The position numbers and the translations under genes are program-made. Source: Bacteroides sp. OF04-15BH (lineage in GTDB: Bacteria; Bacteroidota; Bacteroidia; Bacteroidales; Bacteroidaceae). Taken from it: a DNA stretch of 27,090 nt. This document shows positions 21,636 to 27,090 of this stretch, piece after piece. Each line of letters opens with the position of its first letter. Position 1 is the stretch's first letter. The notes below the pieces were generated by a model that saw only the letters and a list, made by a program, of their open reading frames with translations, did no database searches and was not told where the DNA came from. The stretch lies in the NCBI RefSeq assembly GCF_003477995.1, contig NZ_QUEM01000038.1:424-27513 (forward strand), in the 5' to 3' direction.

Positions 21636-21812
21636 TTACCAAATATCTGCTCCACTTTCTGAATTAGAGTTGAACTCACCGTCAAACTCACCGTCACCCG
21701 GCAGAATTCCTGTTGCAGGACCGCCATCACCCGGCAAGATAGATGATGCCAACATATCACAAGCTTCTACTGCTACAATCTCACAAACCGGAGCTGAATA
21801 AATTTTCTTCAT
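21636..21812 (-). CDS. Small peptide B (58 residues), companion of the 669-residue protein
   Basis: An ATG at 21812, 30 nt after the stop of the 669-residue gene, opens 58 codons ending at TAA 21636-21638. The peptide starts MKKIYSAPVCEIVAVEACDM and has LASS, then two copies of ILPGDG (residues 25-30 and 36-41), an acidic Gly/Asp/Glu stretch (EFDGEFNSN) and the end SESGADIW. It is strongly acidic after the first third. The layout and the end motif match peptide A (16443-16628). Both follow a gene for an exported protein that carries the shared C-terminal module, and both are followed by a strong terminator. There is no signal peptide. No function is known to me; a processed or secreted companion peptide is the working idea. 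Confidence 0.8.
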   Translation of the reverse strand: MKKIYSAPVCEIVAVEACDMLASSILPGDGGPATGILPGDGEFDGEFNSNSESGADIW

Positions 21813-21842
21813 TTTATTATCGAGTTTATTGTATTCTATAAT

Positions 21843-23852
21843 TTATTTATTAATCACTACTTTCTTACCGTTTACGATATAGATACCCTTCTGCAAGCCA
21901 TTCAAAGAAGTAGCTCCCTTCAGCACCTGAACACCCTGCAAGGTATATACGTCGTAAGTCTGTGCAGCGCCATTGTCAACCTGACCGATACCGGTAGTTC
22001 CGTTGCCACCTTCACCATACAGGTTGATGCGAACCTGTGCCGGCTGTTCACCCTGCTTGGTAAAGTAAGCACGAGTTGCCTTCAAAGTAGAGTTTGCACC
22101 ACCCAGAATGATTTTCTGAACGTCATCAATAGTCGCAATACCATACTTGCCGCTCATAGACATCACAGCATCGTATGAACCTACGAAGGTATAATCACCC
22201 TTAGTTACAGAAACCGGAGTGGTTGAAGTAATCTCTGTACCAAAGTAAGTCGGAGTTTCTTTAGCTGCCTTAAAGTAAATCAAGTAAGGTTTGTTTGCTT
22301 CCAAAACCTCTACTTCATCAAAGTTCAAGCCATTCTCGTCTGCGCTGATGAGTTCCTGAACAGAAGTTGCATTCTCACCAAAGGCCACAACCGGAGTTGT
22401 AAACGGCAAACAGATGGTACTCCAGCCTTCTGAGAAGGTACGATTATAAGCAATATTTGTCAAACCTGCATTCAAACTCAGAGCCTGACCGTCTGTATAA
22501 GTCTGTGTTTCGGCAAAAGTTACCTTAATGATCATATTCATCAACGTAAATGGAATATCAATCACAGCTTCCATCTTATCTTCACCGATGATTGTAGCAT
22601 TTAAAGTAACAGGAATCTCTCCCAAGAATGGTCCGATAGCCTCAGGATTATCACCAGCCGTAATAGTAATAGTCTGGGTTGTCTGAATCTTACCCTCTAC
22701 AATCTCAAGATTAGTCAACTTAATATTACCAACAGGAATAGCCTCAGCTCCACTACCCAAAGTAAAGTTATTCAATGCCAAAGAAGTTGTTCCGTCAATT
22801 TCCTTGATCAACTGAATCTTTGCAGGCTGAGAAGGCATAGACTGATCGTTAATCGTTACAACCAGATCATTTTCATACTCTGTAACTACAGGCTGTGGTT
22901 TTGCAAACTGCACTTTGTAAGTATGCACATTGCTTGAATTCACACTGAAATCATTACCCTTTACAGTAATAGTCAATACAGCAGAAGCCTCATCATAAGA
23001 CTTTTCAATTGTAGCTCCTTTACCATTAGAAGTACAAGTCAGTTTGCTTTCATCATACAATGCATCTATAGTATAGTTTGTGTTGCCCTGCTGGAAATAG
23101 TCTTGACCGTCGTAGTTCAAAGAAGCTAATTCTGAATAGTAGATCAAACGGATGTCATCAAGAATCAACTCGTCATTAGCAGATCCTCCTGGAGTTGGAT
23201 TCGTAGTAAATGATGCTAACATGTACTGTTCTCCGGCAGGAGCGACATTACCTGTATAATCAAATTTAGCTTCAAAATACTTCCAATCAGAAGTTTCAGG
23301 AATTACAATTGCAGCCAACGCTATCTTATGATTTTCATAACCGGCTTCATTGGAAGTTTCTGGATCCTTATAGTCATATTTATCATGCAGAATAAACTGA
23401 CCACGACCATTAGGACTACCACCAGACTTAAACTTTGCCATACAAGACACTGCATCTGGAGTTCCTGCAAACTGCAAACTATGAGCACCACTAGAGAGAT
23501 CTGTATAATTATAGTTCTTTGCATTAGAAGGAGTTGTGGAGCCCATGTTGATTTTACCAGTCGTTAAATTTCCATTCGCTTTTGCTCCCACAATACTCTT
23601 TGAATATAATTTTACACCTACTGTGCCGTTATACCCCTCTACTTTCTGTGGGTTCGGAGATTGTCCTTTGGCAATACTTCCTATAAATCCCCCTAAATCA
23701 TCAGTTCGGGCACTGTTAAAAGAGTTCCATCCATTGCCTGGCTCCTTATCACTAGCCCAAGTTTCAAAATCAGAATTTGGAATCTGATACACCCCCTGTG
23801 CATTCATCCATGTAGCACATAAGAGTGCCGCAAAAGTAAAAATTTTCTTCAT
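21843..23852 (-). CDS. Exported protein: PCMD-like, calycin-like and shared C-terminal module (669 residues)
   Basis: The signal peptide (MKKIFTFAALLCATWMNAQ) is followed by a PCMD-like region (putative carbohydrate-metabolism beta-sandwich, about 20-235, opening YQIPNSDFETWASD and closing DELILDDIRLIYYS). A linker strand domain (about 236-315) leads to a calycin-like beta-barrel domain (about 320-447: NDLVVTINDQSMPSQPAKI ... AIGPFLGEIPVTLNATIIG). The shared module fills about 465-669 (EGWSTICLPF, LEANKPYLIYF, MSGKYGIAT, TTGIGQV, LQKGIYIVNGKKVVINK). The calycin-like part matches the 205-residue protein and the PCMD part corresponds to the 384-residue lipoprotein, so this gene is a mosaic of its neighbours. 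A -7 box (TAATTTTG, complement of 23928-23935) lies 75 nt upstream. Function is unknown. Confidence 0.85.
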   Translation of the reverse strand: MKKIFTFAALLCATWMNAQGVYQIPNSDFETWASDKEPGNGWNSFNSARTDDLGGFIGSIAKGQSPNPQKVEGYNGTVGVKLYSKSIVGAKANGNLTTGKINMGSTTPSNAKNYNYTDLSSGAHSLQFAGTPDAVSCMAKFKSGGSPNGRGQFILHDKYDYKDPETSNEAGYENHKIALAAIVIPETSDWKYFEAKFDYTGNVAPAGEQYMLASFTTNPTPGGSANDELILDDIRLIYYSELASLNYDGQDYFQQGNTNYTIDALYDESKLTCTSNGKGATIEKSYDEASAVLTITVKGNDFSVNSSNVHTYKVQFAKPQPVVTEYENDLVVTINDQSMPSQPAKIQLIKEIDGTTSLALNNFTLGSGAEAIPVGNIKLTNLEIVEGKIQTTQTITITAGDNPEAIGPFLGEIPVTLNATIIGEDKMEAVIDIPFTLMNMIIKVTFAETQTYTDGQALSLNAGLTNIAYNRTFSEGWSTICLPFTTPVVAFGENATSVQELISADENGLNFDEVEVLEANKPYLIYFKAAKETPTYFGTEITSTTPVSVTKGDYTFVGSYDAVMSMSGKYGIATIDDVQKIILGGANSTLKATRAYFTKQGEQPAQVRINLYGEGGNGTTGIGQVDNGAAQTYDVYTLQGVQVLKGATSLNGLQKGIYIVNGKKVVINK

Positions 23853-23927
23853 TTCAAATATTTAATTATTCCTGTTTACGCAATCTTTTTATGTAAAGAA
23901 AAACATATTTTCTTATTTTCTGCGATG

Positions 23928-23935
23928 CAAAATTA
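23928..23935 (-). promoter_or_regulatory. Promoter -7 box of the 669-residue gene
   Basis: Minus-strand TAATTTTG fits TAnnTTTG and implies a leader of about 70 nt. No exact TTTG is seen at -33. The inverted motif at 24007-24034 lies about 90 bp further upstream. Confidence 0.55.
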
Positions 23936-24290
23936 CAAAAAAAACAGAACTCGACTAAAGAAATTGGTATAGATTCTGTCTTACCTGTTTTTTTATAAGA
24001 AAATTTCGGTAATTTCTTAATACCGTATTTTCTTTTATAGATAGATACCTATAAATCACAGATTTATAATTCCCTTCTACGAAAATCAGGAAACGAAGCA
24101 ATTTTGAGAGGATCACCTAAAAATCCGGCTAGGAACCAGTTTAAAAGGCATACAAACCCTATTTCAAAATAATCAGAAGTCCCAATAAAAAAGAAAATCA
24201 TTCTATCCTCTCCTGCAAAATAAAGTCATGACCTGATATAAAAAGTCTCTATGATGAAACGAGGCGGAAAAAACAAATATAAGCAGAAAA
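23936..24290. other. Intergenic region upstream of the 669-residue gene
   Basis: About 350 nt of AT-rich sequence without a credible gene. It contains the CGGTA/TACCG motif (24007-24034) and a minus-strand TATATTTG box (complement of 24274-24281) with no obvious gene to serve. A 45-codon hydrophobic minus-strand frame (24064-24201) is the only notable frame and is not convincing. Confidence 0.5.
24007..24034. promoter_or_regulatory. Possible operator, copy 1: CGGTA-N9-TACCG with TACCGTATTTTCTT
   Basis: CGGTA (24007-24011) and TACCG (24021-24025) are inverted half-sites 9 nt apart. AAGAAAAT lies before the left half and ATTTTCTT after the right, extending the symmetry. TACCGTATTTTCTT (24021-24034) recurs with one mismatch at 27013-27026, upstream of the other PCMD-protein gene. 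TCTTACCTG at 23979-23987 also recurs, at 27023-27031. Confidence 0.45.
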
Positions 24291-24294
24291 AATA

Positions 24295-24326
24295 TCGGGG
24301 TGAATACCTAACCGTATCCACCCCGA
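24295..24326 (-). terminator. Terminator of the lipoprotein/barrel/calycin operon
   Basis: TCGGGGTGAATAC (24295-24307) pairs with GTATCCACCCCGA (24314-24326), 13 bp with one wobble or mismatch position and a 6-nt loop. The minus-strand tail is ATATTTTTTC. It begins about 25 nt after the stop of the 205-residue gene. Confidence 0.85.
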
Positions 24327-24351
24327 CATTCATTTATCTGATATTACCAGA

Positions 24352-24969
24352 TTATTTCTTAATCACCTTTTTACCGTTTACAACATAAACACCCGGCTGC
24401 AAACCGTTCAGTGCATTTTCAGGAGCAACGTGGCTACGCAACAAAGCACCAGCCAAAGAGTAAACATCTACCAACTTATCTGTAGTTACGGATACATGAG
24501 TAATTCCTGTCATAATATCACTACCGAAAGTTACCTCTATAGTCTGTCCCAGAGTACTAGTCATGTCAATATCAATAGTACAATACAACTGATCTTCGCT
24601 GATTTTACCCTTCATATCAATAGGCACCTGACCTAACAATGGACCCAACCAGTCCTTGCTGGTATCATCACCAGGCTGAATGGTAATGGTTTGCTGCACA
24701 CTAAAAGTGTTATATCCTTCGCCAGCAGTCAAAATAACATTCTTCAATTCAATGTTACCAACGTAAACTTCCTCGCCCAAGCAGAAATTCTTCAGAATAA
24801 AATCACAAGTTCCATCCTCATGATTTACAAAATCAATATTAGATTTCTGAGCAGGTGTAGAAACCTCATTAATTGTAACAATCAAGTCGTCAGTGTAAGT
24901 CTTTGAAGTCTGGGCAAAACCTGCCAGAGAGAAAAGACCGAAAGCGGCCAAAAGTAAAGTTTTCTTCAT
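24352..24969 (-). CDS. Exported calycin-like protein with C-terminal tail (205 residues)
   Basis: The signal peptide (MKKTLLLAAFGLFSLAGFAQ) is followed by a calycin-like beta-barrel domain (about 22-150: DDLIVTINEVSTPAQKSNI, DFILKNFCLGE, DWLGPLLGQVPIDMKGKI), homologous to the middle domain of the 669-residue protein. The protein ends in VDVYSLAGALL ... GLQPGVYVVNGKKVIKK, the same tail as four other proteins in this window but without the rest of the 200-residue module. It is the last gene of the operon with the 384-residue lipoprotein and the outer-membrane barrel, 25 nt after the barrel gene. Calycins usually bind small hydrophobic ligands, so lipid or haem-like binding is possible, but the sequence does not show a ligand. 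Confidence 0.85.
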   Translation of the reverse strand: MKKTLLLAAFGLFSLAGFAQTSKTYTDDLIVTINEVSTPAQKSNIDFVNHEDGTCDFILKNFCLGEEVYVGNIELKNVILTAGEGYNTFSVQQTITIQPGDDTSKDWLGPLLGQVPIDMKGKISEDQLYCTIDIDMTSTLGQTIEVTFGSDIMTGITHVSVTTDKLVDVYSLAGALLRSHVAPENALNGLQPGVYVVNGKKVIKK

Positions 24970-24994
24970 ACTTTATTAATATTTTAATTTTAAG

Positions 24995-25765
24995 TTAATA
25001 CAAATAAGCGATACCAAAAGTTGCATAAAGCGGATACATCGGGAAATCAATAGTTTTAAAGTCGCTCTTGAACACACTGTTCATACCCCAATCCAGATTG
25101 GCAAACGCTGTAAAACGACGGGTAATCTTCCAGTCGGCACCCAACTCCACGCCCCAAAGCACCCGACGCATATCATCGGCAAAGTTATAGGTAGCCGGAT
25201 TCTCTTTAGAGATTTCCACTTTTTCTCCTGTCGGATCTCCTACACGAAGGTAACCATCGTAAACAGAGCCTTCAAAATCGCGATACATCAGGAAAGAAAC
25301 ATAAGGACCGATATTGATGTTCCAACGCGGGCTGACCCGGAATGTGGCCATGACGGGCACTGTAAAACCACTCATAAATGTCTTGGTTTCATCAGTTCCT
25401 GTAAACATACCTTCCAGATAGTCCTCTCCCATCTGAATACCCATCTTATAATTCTTCACGGTGGCACCGGTATTCATACCTTCCATAAAATAATGGACAC
25501 CGGTCATAATACCACAGCGCTTGTTGAACATATTATAAAAATCGGCGCTTATGGCCCATCCACCCTCTGGATTGAAACGGCCGATACTGCGAATCTCTGC
25601 CGGCAACGGCATCGGAGAAGTACCTCCCAAGACATATCCTGTACGCAACAGGAAACCCCAACTGGTGCCTCGCGGTGTATTCCACTTTTCATATAAATCC
25701 TCGGCCTGTGCATTCCAAACTGTCAACGACAGGACCAACAATAACAAATACTTTATCTTTTTCAT
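24995..25765 (-). CDS. Outer-membrane beta-barrel protein
   Basis: The frame opens at 25801, but the ATG at 25765 gives a proper signal peptide (MKKIKYLLLLVLSLTVWNAQA) and lies 7 nt after the stop of the upstream lipoprotein gene, so it is preferred. The 256-residue product shows alternating amphipathic strands with aromatic ends (GFLLRTGYVLGG, AISADFYNMF, GIMTGVHYFM, WNINIGPYVSFLMY, VLWGVELGADW, FTAFANLDWGMN) and finishes with the aromatic-ended strand YPLYATFGIAYLY, as expected for an outer-membrane barrel of the OmpA/PorT-like small porin class. Pairing with a PCMD-like lipoprotein is a recurring arrangement in Bacteroides as far as I recall. The partner or cargo is unknown. Confidence 0.85.
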   Translation of the reverse strand: MKKIKYLLLLVLSLTVWNAQAEDLYEKWNTPRGTSWGFLLRTGYVLGGTSPMPLPAEIRSIGRFNPEGGWAISADFYNMFNKRCGIMTGVHYFMEGMNTGATVKNYKMGIQMGEDYLEGMFTGTDETKTFMSGFTVPVMATFRVSPRWNINIGPYVSFLMYRDFEGSVYDGYLRVGDPTGEKVEISKENPATYNFADDMRRVLWGVELGADWKITRRFTAFANLDWGMNSVFKSDFKTIDFPMYPLYATFGIAYLY

Positions 25766-25772
25766 AAATCGT

Positions 25773-26927
25773 TTATTCGTAAATAATTGTGGATTCATCA
25801 ACTAATAAAGTGCTGCCCACAGCACCGCAGAAAGTGGCTCCGTCAATACTTGACGTGAACACAACGGCCAGATTATAACCAAAATTACGCAATCGGGCGA
25901 TATCCAGATTTTGTCTGTACTCGAGCGGCAAATCAAAATGTTCCCAAGCACAAGTATCTGCTACTCCCGTAACCTTAAATTCCGGAACACGGGCTATGGC
26001 CACAATATTCTCATGAGTCAGCACATCATCTCCATAAAGAGTAACAGGCTGACCGTTTTCATCGGTATTCTTATAAAGTACCGCATAAGCATCGGGAGCA
26101 TCTACACGTCCAAGAACCTCCATGCCATAACGGTCCTGAAACTTTTCACCGGGCTGAAACTTATAGTATCCGGTAAAGCGCAATGGTTTCTGATTGACAG
26201 GAACACCAAAGCGAGTAGCCTTCATGGCATCCTTCAATGCATTCTGTGTATCAAACGAACCCAAGAAGAGGTTTCCGGCTGCAATACGCATATTTACCAT
26301 CGCACCAAAAGCACCCGTGCTGCAAGTTTCCAGTTTCACACCTTTACCACTCACTCCCTTCTCCAACATGACAGAAGGATATTCATGTGGTTTGGCAGAA
26401 GAACGGCTCAAAGCAAAACCGGAATTACCGGTTGCCCAAAGATCCTGACGCACATTGCCACGACCATAAGCAAACCAGTTATAGAAACGTTCTTTAGGCT
26501 GCTCCAGTTCTACTGTTTCAAAATCAAAATTCGGATTCAAGACCGTCATCGGAATAAAACGTACCTTATAAATACGGCTCCACTGCTTGTCTTCAGAAAC
26601 TACGGTATAAGTAACATCCCCTTTGCTGAAATCCTGTACCGAACCGTTTGCAGGTGTTACTGTCGCTCCCGGAGTCGTAGCCAAAGTAACTCGAACCTGA
26701 GACAAATCTTCTCTTCGGACATCAGGACGAATAGAATAAATAATTACAGAATCCGTTGAATTTACGTTCTGGAGTGTATCAGAAACTACATAAAAAATAG
26801 TATCTGCTGCATCGTGATGCACTTTACAAACTTCTATATCGCATTCTGAATTAAGTGGTTCATCCTTGATACAAGAAGTGGCCAGACAGGCACAAAAAGG
26901 AATTAATAAAAAAACATTCTTTTTCAT
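25773..26927 (-). CDS. PCMD-like surface lipoprotein (384 residues)
   Basis: The lipoprotein signal MKKNVFLLIPFCACLATSC has the lipobox cysteine at residue 19, followed by IKDEPLNSE; the acidic stretch after the cysteine resembles the surface-export signal of Bacteroides lipoproteins. Residues about 60-130 form an Ig-like or DUF5018-like domain (TPANGSVQDFSKGDVTYTVV). Residues about 134-384 form a PCMD-like beta sandwich, opening NPNFDFETVE and closing near CGAVGSTLLVDESTIIYE; the 669-residue protein begins with the same kind of region (NSDFETW). It leads the operon with the barrel and the calycin-like protein. A -7 box (TAACTTTG) lies 29 nt upstream. Carbohydrate binding is the usual guess for PCMD and is not demonstrated here. 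Confidence 0.85.
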   Translation of the reverse strand: MKKNVFLLIPFCACLATSCIKDEPLNSECDIEVCKVHHDAADTIFYVVSDTLQNVNSTDSVIIYSIRPDVRREDLSQVRVTLATTPGATVTPANGSVQDFSKGDVTYTVVSEDKQWSRIYKVRFIPMTVLNPNFDFETVELEQPKERFYNWFAYGRGNVRQDLWATGNSGFALSRSSAKPHEYPSVMLEKGVSGKGVKLETCSTGAFGAMVNMRIAAGNLFLGSFDTQNALKDAMKATRFGVPVNQKPLRFTGYYKFQPGEKFQDRYGMEVLGRVDAPDAYAVLYKNTDENGQPVTLYGDDVLTHENIVAIARVPEFKVTGVADTCAWEHFDLPLEYRQNLDIARLRNFGYNLAVVFTSSIDGATFCGAVGSTLLVDESTIIYE

Positions 26928-26955
26928 TCTAAGTTCTATAGTAGATAAGATGGCG

Positions 26956-26963
26956 CAAAGTTA
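26956..26963 (-). promoter_or_regulatory. Promoter -7 box of the lipoprotein/barrel/calycin operon
   Basis: Minus-strand TAACTTTG fits TAnnTTTG, 29 nt before the ATG at 26927. The -33 region is T-rich without an exact TTTG at the right distance. Confidence 0.6.
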
Positions 26964-26994
26964 CACCAAAAACAAGGAAAAAGGAAACAGAAAA

Positions 26995-27026
26995 CGGTAT
27001 AAAATAATGAATTACCGTTTTTTCTT
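26995..27026. promoter_or_regulatory. Possible operator, copy 2: CGGTA-N13-TACCG with TACCGTTTTTTCTT
   Basis: CGGTA (26995-26999) and TACCG (27013-27017) are inverted half-sites, flanked by AAAA and TTTT so that a 9-bp stem is possible. TACCGTTTTTTCTT (27013-27026) matches copy 1 at 13 of 14 positions. It lies 30-60 bp upstream of the -7 box of the lipoprotein operon. A terminator of a gene beyond the right edge is the alternative reading. Confidence 0.45.
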
Positions 27027-27090
27027 ACCTGAAATGAATTATATAATCCACCTGTTGGCGGAATTAAAAAACCGCCTGAAAATTAGTATA

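Noticed and set aside
24064..24201. 45-codon hydrophobic minus-strand frame preceded by GGAGAGG 8 nt before the ATG
   Set aside because: It has no similarity to the peptide A/B family and no clear promoter or partner gene. Bacteroidales rarely rely on Shine-Dalgarno sequences, so the GGAGAGG is weak evidence.
27057..27076. GGCGG/CCGCC hairpin near the right edge
   Set aside because: Only 5 bp with a 10-nt loop and no T-tract after it on either strand; the sequence beyond is missing, so no role can be assigned.

Overview
The window reads as chromosomal DNA from a member of the Bacteroidales, most likely Bacteroides or Phocaeicola. The evidence is repeated promoters of the Bacteroidetes type (TTTG, about 20 nt, TAnnTTTG), start codons without clear Shine-Dalgarno sequences, and gene content typical of the group: glycine-lipid acyltransferases, the dut/TPR/DUF4292/EnvC block, PCMD-type lipoproteins, and secreted proteins ending in a GVYIVNGKKV-like tail.

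Layout. (1) 1-1185: the start of a tyrosine recombinase gene running off the left edge, with repeats upstream that look like recombinase arm sites, then an orphan terminator. This is probably the end of an integrated element. (2) 1340-1803: a stretch without a credible gene that has its own promoter, two long hairpins sharing a strand, and a strong terminator; I read it as an independent structured RNA of about 425 nt. (3) 2067-15753: core genes. These are an lrgAB-like pair with a palindromic upstream site, then on the minus strand an acyl-CoA ligase followed by prfB, a 49-residue membrane protein and a CYTH phosphatase. Next come argE-like (+), the minus-strand operon dut, TPR lipoprotein, DUF4292 lipoprotein and EnvC-like, then dgt (+), then the glycine-lipid genes glsA and glsB (-). 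(4) 15827-26927: an accessory block of exported proteins, with one membrane-bound AraC-type regulator on the opposite strand.

The accessory block is the most interesting part. Five of its exported proteins (130-class, 801, 380, 669 and 205 residues) end in the same short C-terminal tail, and three of them (801, 669, 380) share a homologous module of about 200 residues. The 669- and 384-residue proteins both carry a PCMD-like region, and the 669- and 205-residue proteins share a calycin-like domain. Two tiny genes (61 and 58 codons) lie directly behind the 801- and 669-residue genes. Their products share a K-Y-P start, an L-S centre and an ESG...IW end. A 14-nt motif with an inverted half-site recurs upstream of both PCMD-protein genes. 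Together with a lipoprotein/outer-membrane-barrel/calycin operon (26927 to 24352), this suggests a co-regulated surface system built from reused domains plus small companion peptides. I know of no described function for it.

Family assignments come from reading motifs in the translated sequence, not from database searches. RNA folds were judged by eye from complementarity.
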